A stretch of 64,000 nucleotides of DNA from Phocaeicola_A sp964580305 (lineage in GTDB: Bacteria > Bacteroidota > Bacteroidia > Bacteroidales > Bacteroidaceae), in contig CAZOKL010000001.1 in assembly GCA_964580305.1 (NCBI GenBank), positions 7,137 to 71,136 on the forward strand, given 5' to 3'. The position numbers were made by a program, and so were the translations under genes. Within the stretch, counting starts at the first letter, position 1; every line of letters starts with the position of its first letter. Of this stretch, positions 8,278 to 16,164 are shown piece after piece. The notes under the pieces are model-generated. The model ran no database searches. It was not told where the DNA came from and saw nothing but the letters and a program-made list of their open reading frames with translations.

Positions 8278-9267
8278 TCAATACCTGGTCTTGTCCTTAG
8301 CCAGTACCATTGCGCGTTCCATAAAGAAGCGGTAGGCGTTCACTGAGAGGGCATAAACGACGAAAGCAGAGAAGAAGCCGACAAGGGCATCAATGAGGTA
8401 GTGTGCCTGGATGTAGACCGTCGCACAGCAGAGCAGCACATAGAAAGGCATTAACACGAACAGCAACACACGATTGTGTGTGCGCGTAGCCAGAATCATA
8501 AGAATTGTCGATATGCCCACGTGCGAGCTGGGAAATGCAGCCGTGGGGCGTTCACCGGCTTTCTGTGACATTTCCACCAACTCGTAGAAGAAGCCTTCAC
8601 TGTTTTCCAAATCAGAGAGCAGGGTGGAGTTATGGTTGAAATAATCGCCTACAGCGGGAAAATGCCCCAATGCAACCTCATCAAACCCGATTGCGGGAAA
8701 ATAATATTGCGGACCGGTCACAGGGACGAATATATATATAAGGTAATAGATGAAGAATGAAGTGAGCACTACGAAAGCTGTACGGTTGAACTCGGCATAG
8801 CGAGCAAAGAAATAGAAAAGCACGACAGCAATAATCATGGGATAGTATGCGAAATAACCCATATTAAACGCCTCACTGAACCATATCGACGGGCAAAGAC
8901 GGCTGAACTCAATGGCCGGTTGACAACCGAAGAGCACTTGTTCCGTGTGGGCGAAAATGTGGTCAAGATTGGGGAAAAGGCGGTTGAATTCATACGTGTC
9001 TGGATACCAATAGATAAGCAGCGACAACTGGAACAGCACACGCAGGAAACCTGTCAGTTTGCACGGGCGGTATTGATAGAGGAACATCAGCAACACTGTT
9101 CCAAAAGCAATGCCGACGCGTTGGAACACCATCGTTACGGGGTGATCCATGTTCTCGTGGAGAATAATAATCATGAGAGTGGTCAATGCGTTGTATGCCA
9201 TACTTACCACTTCGATAGGAAACAGGCCTTGGCGTGCTTCCGTGCGTTTTAAAAGTTCTAAAGCCAT
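8278..9267 (-). CDS. PAP2-superfamily integral membrane protein (possible lipid phosphatase or phosphotransferase)
   Basis: The 329-residue membrane protein has about eight hydrophobic helices. The C-terminal third carries the acid-phosphatase signature in the form ERPTAAFPSSHVGIS, followed by YIQAHYLIDALVG, i.e. the SxxxH and R/H-xxxxxD type motifs of the PAP2/aureobasidin-resistance-like family. Such proteins dephosphorylate lipid phosphates or transfer phosphoalcohol head groups in the membrane, and the substrate cannot be read from sequence. The first ten bases overlap the end of the SDR gene upstream, so the two are translationally coupled and probably work on the same lipid or glycan intermediate (inference). 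Confidence 0.8.
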   Translation of the reverse strand: MALELLKRTEARQGLFPIEVVSMAYNALTTLMIIILHENMDHPVTMVFQRVGIAFGTVLLMFLYQYRPCKLTGFLRVLFQLSLLIYWYPDTYEFNRLFPNLDHIFAHTEQVLFGCQPAIEFSRLCPSIWFSEAFNMGYFAYYPMIIAVVLFYFFARYAEFNRTAFVVLTSFFIYYLIYIFVPVTGPQYYFPAIGFDEVALGHFPAVGDYFNHNSTLLSDLENSEGFFYELVEMSQKAGERPTAAFPSSHVGISTILMILATRTHNRVLLFVLMPFYVLLCCATVYIQAHYLIDALVGFFSAFVVYALSVNAYRFFMERAMVLAKDKTRY

Positions 9268-10262
9268 TCTTCTTTTTTATACCAGGCGATGCTTTCTTTC
9301 ACACCACGTTCGAGGTCGTATTCGGGCTGATAACCCAATTCGTCGACCAACGGACGGATGTCGCATTGCCAATTACGTTGTTTCATTATGTTATACTTGT
9401 CTCTGTTTAGAGTGCAGTTCTTCCCCATCCATCCGGTCACAGTCTCAGCAAGGGTCGAGACGCAGCGCAATACGTTCAAAGGCAATGTGATTCGAACGAC
9501 AAAACGGCGTCCTAATTCGTGACATATATAGTTCGAGAAAGTGCGACTGCTATACACCCGCCCATCGCTGACAAAGTATGTCCGGCACGTAACCCTGCGG
9601 TCAATGGCGCGAAAAACGGCCTGTACCAGATCTTTCACAAAGACGAACGTGAGATCCTGCCTGCGGAAACCTGCGGCAACATCCACATGACGGTCAATGC
9701 TCTGAACCAGGAGGAAATAATCGCGTTCGCGTGGGCCGTAGACGCCCGTGGGACGGAAGATGATGTAGGGAAAGTCTGGAAATGCCTGCAAGAACTGTTC
9801 GGCCTTGAGTTTGCTCTTGCCATAGGCGGTATTGGGACAGGGAATGTCTTGTTCGGTGATGGGAGCATAATCCTGTTCGTGGACTGGCCCATAGACGCTC
9901 AACGAACTGATGAAGATAAACTGCTGCGGCTTCATGTCCAGGTCGGCTAGTGAACGAACCAGATGGCAAGTACCCTGATGATTGACGCGGTCGAAATCAT
10001 CCTTGTGCCGACACTTGGTCGCTCCGGCACAATGAATCACATAGTCCCACGCTCCGAGTTTGTCTCGGAAACGAAGAAGTTGCCGTTTTAGCACGTCGGG
10101 GTGATTCAGGTCAAGCTCCGCAAAGCGGATGCGGCTGTCATGCAGATAGGCATGGCTGCTCGATGCACGGACACCTGCCCACGTCTCCATTCCACGGCGG
10201 AGAGCTTCCTCCACCATGAAACTACCGATGAAGCCGCTGGCTCCGGTAATGAGTATCTTCAT
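9258..10262 (-). CDS. NAD-dependent epimerase/dehydratase (extended SDR)
   Basis: The 334-residue cytoplasmic enzyme has the nucleotide-binding motif GASGFIG at residues 7-13, DYVIHCAGAT in strand 4, SSLSVYGP, and the catalytic YxxxK as Tyr147/Lys151 (YGKSK). This is the extended short-chain dehydrogenase fold of sugar-nucleotide epimerases and dehydratases; RPTGVYGPRERDYF is the usual substrate-side block. The exact substrate is not identifiable. It is the first gene of a unit with the PAP2 protein (10-base overlap) and is divergent from rnr. Confidence 0.85.
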   Translation of the reverse strand: MKILITGASGFIGSFMVEEALRRGMETWAGVRASSSHAYLHDSRIRFAELDLNHPDVLKRQLLRFRDKLGAWDYVIHCAGATKCRHKDDFDRVNHQGTCHLVRSLADLDMKPQQFIFISSLSVYGPVHEQDYAPITEQDIPCPNTAYGKSKLKAEQFLQAFPDFPYIIFRPTGVYGPRERDYFLLVQSIDRHVDVAAGFRRQDLTFVFVKDLVQAVFRAIDRRVTCRTYFVSDGRVYSSRTFSNYICHELGRRFVVRITLPLNVLRCVSTLAETVTGWMGKNCTLNRDKYNIMKQRNWQCDIRPLVDELGYQPEYDLERGVKESIAWYKKEEWL

Positions 10263-10284
10263 TCTTGCTGTTACAAAATCGCTG

Positions 10285-10292
10285 CAAAGATA
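10285..10292 (-). promoter_or_regulatory. Predicted -7 box for the SDR-PAP2 unit
   Basis: The minus strand reads TATCTTTG, an exact match to TAnnTTTG, 22 bases before the SDR start codon. The -33 region is not recognisable. Confidence 0.5.
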
Positions 10293-10323
10293 CTACATCT
10301 TCCTGAAATATGCGGTTTTTATA

Positions 10324-10354
10324 CTTGAACTATCGAGGAAAATCGTTTACTTTG
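10324..10354 (+). promoter_or_regulatory. Predicted promoter of rnr
   Basis: CTTG at 10324-10327, a 20-base spacer, then TACTTTG at 10348-10354 (one base short of TAnnTTTG). The rnr ATG follows 38 bases later. Confidence 0.5.
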
Positions 10355-10392
10355 TGTATATTAAAGTTTCTTCAAATAAAAAAACGAACCTT

Positions 10393-12692
10393 ATGGGAAA
10401 GAAAGATAAGAAAGCCGGTAAGCGCATGACAAAGAAACAGCTCGTCGAGAAACTGACTGATTTGTTCCATCTTAAGGCCGGCGAAAGCATTAGTATGAAG
10501 CGCATTTGTTCAGATTTGAAACTGAATACACATCCGTTGAAGATGCTCTGCACAGATATTCTTCATGAAATGGTGGAGGATGATTTCCTCTGTGAACCGC
10601 AAAAAGGATATTTTCAACTGAAGAATCCTGACCAGATTGTGACAGGGACGTTTCAGCGCAAAAGCAATGGCAAGAATTCCTTGTTGCCAGACGATGGCAG
10701 CTCGCCCGTTTTTGTGGCTGAACGTAACTCTGCTCATGCCATGAACAACGACATCGTGCGAGTGGCTCTTTTCGCACGACGCAAGAACCGTGAACGCGAA
10801 GGCGAAGTCATCGAAATCCTGAAACGTGCCAATGACACGTTTGTTGGCAAACTGAAGGTCGACAAGAACTATGCCTTCCTGCTCACCGAAAGCCGTACGC
10901 TGGCTAATGATATATTTATTCCTAAAGAACAACTGAAGAATGCCAAGAATGGCGACAAGGTGGTGGTGAAAGTAGTCGAGTGGCCGGAAACAGCCAAGAA
11001 TCCCATCGGACAAGTAATCGACGTTTTGGGGCGTGCCGGAGAAAACACGGCCGAGATGCACGCCATTCTGGCCGAATATGGTTTGCCTTACACCTATCCG
11101 GAGAATGTGGAGAAGGCTGCCGATCAGATTATGTCCGATATTACCCCCGAAGCTATCGCTGAGCGTGAGGACTTCCGCGACGTGCTCACTTTCACCATCG
11201 ACCCCAAGGATGCAAAGGACTTTGACGACGCGCTCTCCATTCGCAAGATAGATGACAGACTCTGGGAAGTGGGCGTACACATTGCTGACGTGAGCTACTA
11301 TGTGAAAGAAGGAAGCATCATTGACAAGGAAGCCTACCATCGTGCCACGTCTGTTTATCTCGTCGATCGCACCGTGCCGATGCTTCCCGAACGATTGTGC
11401 AACTTCATCTGTTCCCTTCGCCCCGACGAAGAAAAGATGACCTACTCCGTCATCTTTCTTATGGACGAGCAAGGCGAGGTGAGAAAGTCGCGCATCGCAC
11501 ACACTGTCATCCGCAGCAACCGTCGCTTCACCTACGAAGAGGTGCAAGAGATTTTGGAGACAGAACAAGGGGAATATGTCACCGAGTTGCAGATGCTCAA
11601 CTCAATGGCCAAGATTCTCCGCGCCAAGCGCATGGCTGCAGGAGCCATCAATTTCGACCGAATTGAAGTGAAGTTTGAAATAGAAGAAGCTACAGGACGT
11701 CCTTTGAGTGTCTATTTCAAGGAGCAGAAAGACGCTCACAAACTGATTGAAGAATTCATGCTGCTGGCCAACCGTACCGTGGCCGAGCGCATTGGCAAGG
11801 CAAAGCCGGGAACGAAACCAAAAGTATTCCCCTACCGCATCCACGACCTTCCCGACCCCGACAAACTGGAAGACTTGAAGAATTTCATCGTGAAGTTCGG
11901 CTACAAGCTGAAGACAGCCGGTTCGAAGAATGACGTGTCGCGTTCACTCAACCGTCTGCTCGACGATGTGCACGGCAAGAAAGAACAAAATCTTATCGAG
12001 ACCGTCTCGCTCCGAGCCATGCAGAAAGCGCGTTACAGCACATTCAACATCGGACATTACGGCCTGGCATTCGACTATTACACCCACTTCACCTCTCCCA
12101 TCCGACGTTATCCTGACTTAATGGTCCATCGGTTGCTCACACGCTATCTCGCAGGCGGGCGTTCCGTGTCGCAAAACAAATATGAGGACATGTGCAAACA
12201 CTGCTCGGAAATGGAACAGACAGCCGCTTCAGCCGAACGGGCCAGCATCAAATATAAACAAGTGGAATTCATGAGTGAACGCGTCGGACAAATCTACGAC
12301 GGCACCATCAGTGGCATCACCGAATGGGGCATTTATGTCGAAATCAATGAAAACAAGTGTGAAGGCATGATTCCTATGCGNNNNNNNNNNNNNNNNNNNN
12401 NNNNNNNNNNNNNNNNNNNNNNNNNNNNNNNNNNNNNNNNNNNNNNNNNNNNNNNNNNNNNNNNNNNNNNNNNNNNNNNNGGGGCATTTATGTCGAAATC
12501 AATGAAAACAAGTGTGAAGGCATGATTCCTATGCGCGACTTAGGTGAAGATTTCTATGAATTCGATGAGAAGAACTATTGCCTCATCGGTCGCAAACGTC
12601 ACAAGAAGTATTCGTTAGGCGATGCTGTCCGCATCCGCGTCGTGCGTGCCAGCCTGGAGAAGAAGCAGCTCGACTTCACACTTGCCGACTGA
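10393..12692 (+). CDS. rnr: Ribonuclease R (interrupted by an assembly gap)
   Basis: This is a 3'-5' exoribonuclease of the RNB family. After a lysine-rich start at 10393 (MGKKDKKAGKRMTKKQL) come a winged-helix region, cold-shock domains, and the RNB domain with FTIDPKDAKDFDDALS (the Mg-binding aspartates), LPERLCNFICSLRPDEEKMTYS and HFTSPIRRYPDLMVHR. A C-terminal S1 domain begins at GTISGITEWGIYVEI. The sequence is broken at 12381-12480 by 100 Ns with the same 55 bases on each side. If the two 55-base copies are merged, the frame continues cleanly through the S1 domain to TGA at 12690-12692, giving about 714 residues, normal for the family. The apparent frameshift after the gap is therefore an artefact of the placeholder length. 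Confidence 0.93.
12326..12535. other. Assembly gap flanked by a 55-bp overlap
   Basis: Exactly 100 Ns occupy 12381-12480. The 55 bases before them (12326-12380) are identical to the 55 bases after them (12481-12535). This is how a scaffolder joins contigs whose ends still overlap, and 55 is a common assembly k-mer size. It should be read as one copy with no missing sequence. Confidence 0.9.
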
Positions 12693-12725
12693 CGCAGAGT
12701 CTTCCCACAGTGAGGCGATTCTAAC

Positions 12726-12773
12726 AAAATGCACAAAGCCACAGAGGTTTCAGGGGCTTTGTGCATTTTTTGT
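12726..12773. terminator. Bidirectional terminator between rnr and tatC
   Basis: A perfect 15-bp inverted repeat (12726-12740 and 12755-12769; arm AAAATGCACAAAGCC) with a 14-base loop. Because the arms begin and end in A/T runs it gives a U-tract in both directions. It lies between the convergent rnr and tatC. Confidence 0.85.
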
Positions 12774-12785
12774 TTAATGTCTGCC

Positions 12786-13583
12786 TTAGCGGCGCACAAC
12801 CCAGATGCTGACTTCATAGAGCAAGCAGATGGGCAAGGCCACGAGGCAAAGAGTGAACGCATCGCTCGTAGGGGTGATGATGGCAGCAATGATGAGGATG
12901 ATGACGATGGCATGCTTCCTGTAACGCCGCATGAAAGTGGCCGAAAGCACACCCAGACGCCCCAACAGCCAGCACAGGATGGGCAACTCAAAGAGCACGC
13001 CCATGAGAAAGCTCATCACCAACAAGGTGTCCATGTAAGACTGCAGGGTAATCAGGTTTGGAACGTCCGCACTCACCTGATAAGTACCTAAAAAGCGGAA
13101 GGTGAGAGGAAAGATGAGAAAGTAGCACAATGCCACGCCCAAAAGGAACATCACATAGCCCGCGACCACAGCCCAGCGCGAGTATTTCCGTTCGCGTTCA
13201 TAGAGTCCCGGTGAGATGAAGTGAAAGAGCAGATAAATGCAGTAAGGCGAGGCCAGCAGCAAACCGACATAGAGCGAGGTTTTGATGTGTATCTTGAACT
13301 GCTCGGCCAACCCCGTGTTGATGAGGCTAACCGAGAAGCTCGTGTCAGAGGGTGTGGAAAACCATGCTCCCACTTGTTCAAAGAGTTGATAGATGGGGAA
13401 CGTGTCGTTCTTTGGCGCCAGAACGACGGCAAAGATTTCATCCTTGAAAAAAAATGCTGCCACCCCGCAAGCCAGGACTGCCACTGCTATCTTGATGAGC
13501 ACGCCGCGCAACACGTCCAGATGTTCCCAGAACGTCATTTCACCGTCATCGTGCGTGGCGTCGGTCTCAGGCTTTGTCGTCAT
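12786..13583 (-). CDS. tatC: Sec-independent (twin-arginine) translocase subunit TatC
   Basis: The 265-residue inner-membrane protein has six predicted spans. The N-terminal motif MTFWEHLDVLRGVLIK corresponds to the conserved F-x-HLxELR region that recognises twin-arginine signals. FHFISPGLYERERKY is the conserved first periplasmic/cytoplasmic loop block, and FLMGVLFELPILCWLLGRLGVL is typical of TatC. It exports folded, usually cofactor-bearing proteins. The gene overlaps tatA by 17 bases and is the last gene of the operon that begins at 17658, which also encodes likely Tat clients. Confidence 0.95.
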   Translation of the reverse strand: MTTKPETDATHDDGEMTFWEHLDVLRGVLIKIAVAVLACGVAAFFFKDEIFAVVLAPKNDTFPIYQLFEQVGAWFSTPSDTSFSVSLINTGLAEQFKIHIKTSLYVGLLLASPYCIYLLFHFISPGLYERERKYSRWAVVAGYVMFLLGVALCYFLIFPLTFRFLGTYQVSADVPNLITLQSYMDTLLVMSFLMGVLFELPILCWLLGRLGVLSATFMRRYRKHAIVIILIIAAIITPTSDAFTLCLVALPICLLYEVSIWVVRR

Positions 13584-13776
13584 CTTTCTTTCCGGCTTCT
13601 TGCGTCTGTTCAGGTTTCTTCTCTGTCAAGTCGGTCTCCAGTCCGTTCATCCCTTCCTTGAAGCTGCGAACGCCTTTGCCGAGCCCTTTCATCAGCTCGG
13701 GAATCTTCTTGCCGCCAAAAAACAGCAGCACGACGAGGGCGATGAGGATAATTTCTTGTGCACCTATTCCAAACAT
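13567..13776 (-). CDS. tatA: Twin-arginine translocase subunit TatA/E
   Basis: The 69-residue protein has one N-terminal membrane helix (IGAQEIILIALVVLLFFGGKK), the IPELMKGLGKGVRSFKEG amphipathic helix and a charged tail, the standard TatA layout. TatA forms the transport pore recruited by TatC. No separate TatB is present in the operon, as in many two-component (TatAC) systems. It starts 2 bases after the preceding gene ends and overlaps tatC by 17 bases. Confidence 0.95.
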   Translation of the reverse strand: MFGIGAQEIILIALVVLLFFGGKKIPELMKGLGKGVRSFKEGMNGLETDLTEKKPEQTQEAGKKDDDKA

Positions 13777-13778
13777 AA

Positions 13779-14291
13779 TTATTTCCGTATTAAGTGTTTA
13801 ATAAAAAGATAACCTCCGAAGACCTGCAACAGCATGCCCGGGATGCCGATGCGGAAATCCTGCGCAGCGAGATAAAAGTCACCCTTCATGACCCACTCGC
13901 CCAATGTGCCGAACACCTGATAGGCCAGAACGACGCCCAGCATGAGCAGAAGACTGACTTTTCCGTAGTGACGGGCTGCCAGTCCGGCAAAGACAGCAAG
14001 CAGGCATGACTTGAGCAGGATGGCGGGCAATGCTGCTACGGCCGGCATGCCAAACAGCAAAGAGTTGACCAGTGGCGAAGCAACGGCTGTGAGCAGGCCC
14101 ACACGCCAACCATATTTGTATGCTCCGACGAGAGTGAAGAAATAAATGGGCAGCCACATCACCCCTCCCTGAGGAACAAGGTGGAAGAGTTGCGGCAAAA
14201 CAATGTTTCCGACGACGAACAGCAGTGCTGTCGCATAGGTCTTGATGCTGTTGTAGGGCAGCGAATAGAGTTTGACGGTTGTTGTTTCCAT
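13779..14291 (-). CDS. Polytopic membrane protein resembling ECF transporter S components
   Basis: The 170-residue protein has five or six hydrophobic segments. It begins METTTVKLYSLPYNSIKTYA, continues MWLPIYFFTLVGAYKYGWRVGL, and ends in a short basic tail. Length and pattern (an early GG-x-MWLPIYF loop, then KYGWRVGLLTAVASPLVNSLLFGMP) look like substrate-binding S components of energy-coupling-factor transporters. No ECF ATPase or T component lies nearby, and no substrate motif is recognisable. It sits between the DUF1893 gene (14 bases away) and tatA (2 bases away) in the Fe-S/Tat operon, so a role linked to cofactor or redox supply is possible but unproven. Confidence 0.6.
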   Translation of the reverse strand: METTTVKLYSLPYNSIKTYATALLFVVGNIVLPQLFHLVPQGGVMWLPIYFFTLVGAYKYGWRVGLLTAVASPLVNSLLFGMPAVAALPAILLKSCLLAVFAGLAARHYGKVSLLLMLGVVLAYQVFGTLGEWVMKGDFYLAAQDFRIGIPGMLLQVFGGYLFIKHLIRK

Positions 14292-14305
14292 AATGTTTGT
14301 TATTA

Positions 14306-14731
14306 TTATTGTCGTTTCATGTTGTTTACGAATGTGCGGATGGCGTCAATCATCGCGTCCACGGAAGTCAATCCGTGGCAAAGACGTTCCACGGGACACC
14401 AATCTGTCCCTGCACGGTTGATGATGTGGGGCACGAGGCAATCATAGGCTGTGTCAATGCCTGCCTCTTGCAGCAACTCCAGGGCAGGCCGGCTGATGAC
14501 GTCCGTGTGAAGCCTTCCGACTTCTCCCTTGACCATCAAGGCTGCGGCTCCCCGCCCCACCACTTTGTCGGCCAGGCTTGCCCCGTGTAGAAAAGCAGGG
14601 TCATGGTCAAGCAAGTCGAGCAAATCGGCCACCCCCCGCCGGATGAAGGTGCGTATGACTTCGCCTTGCTGCACCACAAGGGTGCAGTTATCTTTGTGAA
14701 GACGGTCGACGAGTATGTTCAAGTCGGTCAC
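14306..14731 (-). CDS. DUF1893 domain protein
   Basis: The 141-residue cytoplasmic protein, TDLNILVDRLHKDNCTLVV onward, matches the DUF1893 family, which has a cytidine-deaminase-like fold. Its middle reads LADKVVGRGAAALMVKGEV and DVISRPALELLQEAGI. Two cysteines occur in the second half (AYDCLVPH, DWCPVERLCHG). The function of the family is not established. Its start overlaps the stop of the aldo/keto reductase gene by four bases (ATGA), showing translational coupling, and the pair is probably functionally linked. Confidence 0.8.
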   Translation of the reverse strand: MTDLNILVDRLHKDNCTLVVQQGEVIRTFIRRGVADLLDLLDHDPAFLHGASLADKVVGRGAAALMVKGEVGRLHTDVISRPALELLQEAGIDTAYDCLVPHIINRAGTDWCPVERLCHGLTSVDAMIDAIRTFVNNMKRQ

Positions 14732-16107
14732 AGAGTCTCCTGTTTCAGTTGTTCAACATAGTGATCAATGCGGTGCAGCTCGGCAGGGATGTCGATGGCC
14801 TGCGGACAAAGCTCGACACACTGGCGGCAGCCGATGCAGTGACTGGCCTGACGCAGACGGGGCACGCTTCTGTCATAGCCCACAAGGAAGACACGCCGTG
14901 CCTGCCGGTAGTTGGCAGTGGCCGAGGTGGTAGGCAAGTTGCCTTCGTTCACACACTTATTGTAATGGAGCAGGATTTTGGGGATATCGATGCCATAGGG
15001 GCAAGGCATGCAATATTGGCAATCGTTGCACGGGATGGTGGGATATTGCTTCATCAGGTCGGCTGTCTGCTGAAGAAACTCAAATTCCGCCGGTGTGATG
15101 GGCACGAGCGGAGAATATGTGCGAAGGTTTTCCTGTAGATGCTCCATATAGGTCATGCCGCTGAGCACTGTGAGCACACCGGGAAAAGTGCCGGCAAAGC
15201 GGAAAGCCCACGAGGGCACACTGCTGTCTGGATTCTGCTGTTTGAAGCGGGCGATGATGTGTTCGGGCACTTTCGAAAGCCGGCCTCCGAGCAGAGGCTC
15301 CATGATGACAGCGGGGATGTGACGCTTCTCCAGTTCGCTGTAGAGATAGTCAGCATTGACATTATTTCCTGAAGCATAGCGCCAGTCGAGATAGTTGAGC
15401 TGGATTTGCACAAAGTCCCAATGCACACGCTCATGCATGGCAAGCACTTCATCAAACGCGGCTTTCGTGCCGTGAAACGAGAAGCCCAGGTTGCGGATGC
15501 GTCCGGCCTCGCGCTCGGCCATGAGGAAGTCAATCATCCCGTTCTCGATGTAACGTCTGCGGAAGTTTTCAATGCCTCCGTTGCCGATGTTGTGAAGCAA
15601 GTAATAGTCGATGTAGTCCACTTGTAAATCTTCGAATGAACGGCGATACATCGCGATGGAGTTCTCACGTGTGGGGTTGGAGAAGTTTGACAGCTTTGTG
15701 GCAATGAAAAACTTGTCGCGCGGGTGACGCTTGAGGGCGATGCCCGTTGAGCGCTCCGACCATCCCTGCACATAAACGGGCGACGTGTCATAATAGTTCA
15801 CTCCATGAGCCATGGCATAGTCTATGAGTTCGTTGACGGCATCCTGGTCGACAACGCTGCCGCCTTTATCGGGAGCAGGCAACGTCGGCCAGCGCATACA
15901 GCCGTAACCCAGCAGAGACACGTGTTCACCCGTTTTCGGGTTCGTGCGCTGCTCCATCTTGCCCAAGGGGACTTCGCCCTGGGCGTCATGAGCCGAAGCC
16001 CCTGTTCCTTTCGGACCGCATCCTGCCAATGCAGCTGCACCGGCTGTGCTGATGCCCACGATTTTCAGAAATTCGCGTCGGGAAATGTCTTTATTCGAGT
16101 GGTTCAT
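14728..16107 (-). CDS. Twin-arginine aldo/keto reductase with C-terminal 4Fe-4S clusters
   Basis: The 459-residue protein opens with a twin-arginine signal, SRREFLK at residues 9-15, then an A/G-rich hydrophobic stretch ending AALAGCGPK, which may also be a lipobox. The body is an aldo/keto reductase barrel: LLGYGCMRWP, HGVNYYDTSPVY (catalytic Asp/Tyr), FIATKLS (Lys) and YLLHN (His). The C-terminus has two ferredoxin-like motifs, CNDCQYCMPCPYG and CIGCRQCVELCPQAIDIP, so it is an AKR-ferredoxin hybrid that probably takes electrons from the iron-sulfur protein upstream. Tat export of a folded cofactor protein fits with tatAC ending the same operon. Its substrate is unknown. Confidence 0.85.
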   Translation of the reverse strand: MNHSNKDISRREFLKIVGISTAGAAALAGCGPKGTGASAHDAQGEVPLGKMEQRTNPKTGEHVSLLGYGCMRWPTLPAPDKGGSVVDQDAVNELIDYAMAHGVNYYDTSPVYVQGWSERSTGIALKRHPRDKFFIATKLSNFSNPTRENSIAMYRRSFEDLQVDYIDYYLLHNIGNGGIENFRRRYIENGMIDFLMAEREAGRIRNLGFSFHGTKAAFDEVLAMHERVHWDFVQIQLNYLDWRYASGNNVNADYLYSELEKRHIPAVIMEPLLGGRLSKVPEHIIARFKQQNPDSSVPSWAFRFAGTFPGVLTVLSGMTYMEHLQENLRTYSPLVPITPAEFEFLQQTADLMKQYPTIPCNDCQYCMPCPYGIDIPKILLHYNKCVNEGNLPTTSATANYRQARRVFLVGYDRSVPRLRQASHCIGCRQCVELCPQAIDIPAELHRIDHYVEQLKQETL

Positions 16108-16164
16108 TTGTCAGTTGTGTGTCAGTTTACAATGATTATAGGTAAAAAAAGGGCTTTGCCCGGG

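Noticed and set aside
10510..11568. A 352-codon minus-strand frame inside rnr
   Set aside because: It lies wholly opposite a well-supported gene and shows no recognisable domain.
12481..12525. Premature end and frameshift of rnr after the N run
   Set aside because: The shift comes from a 100-base placeholder; merging the 55-base overlap gives an intact gene.
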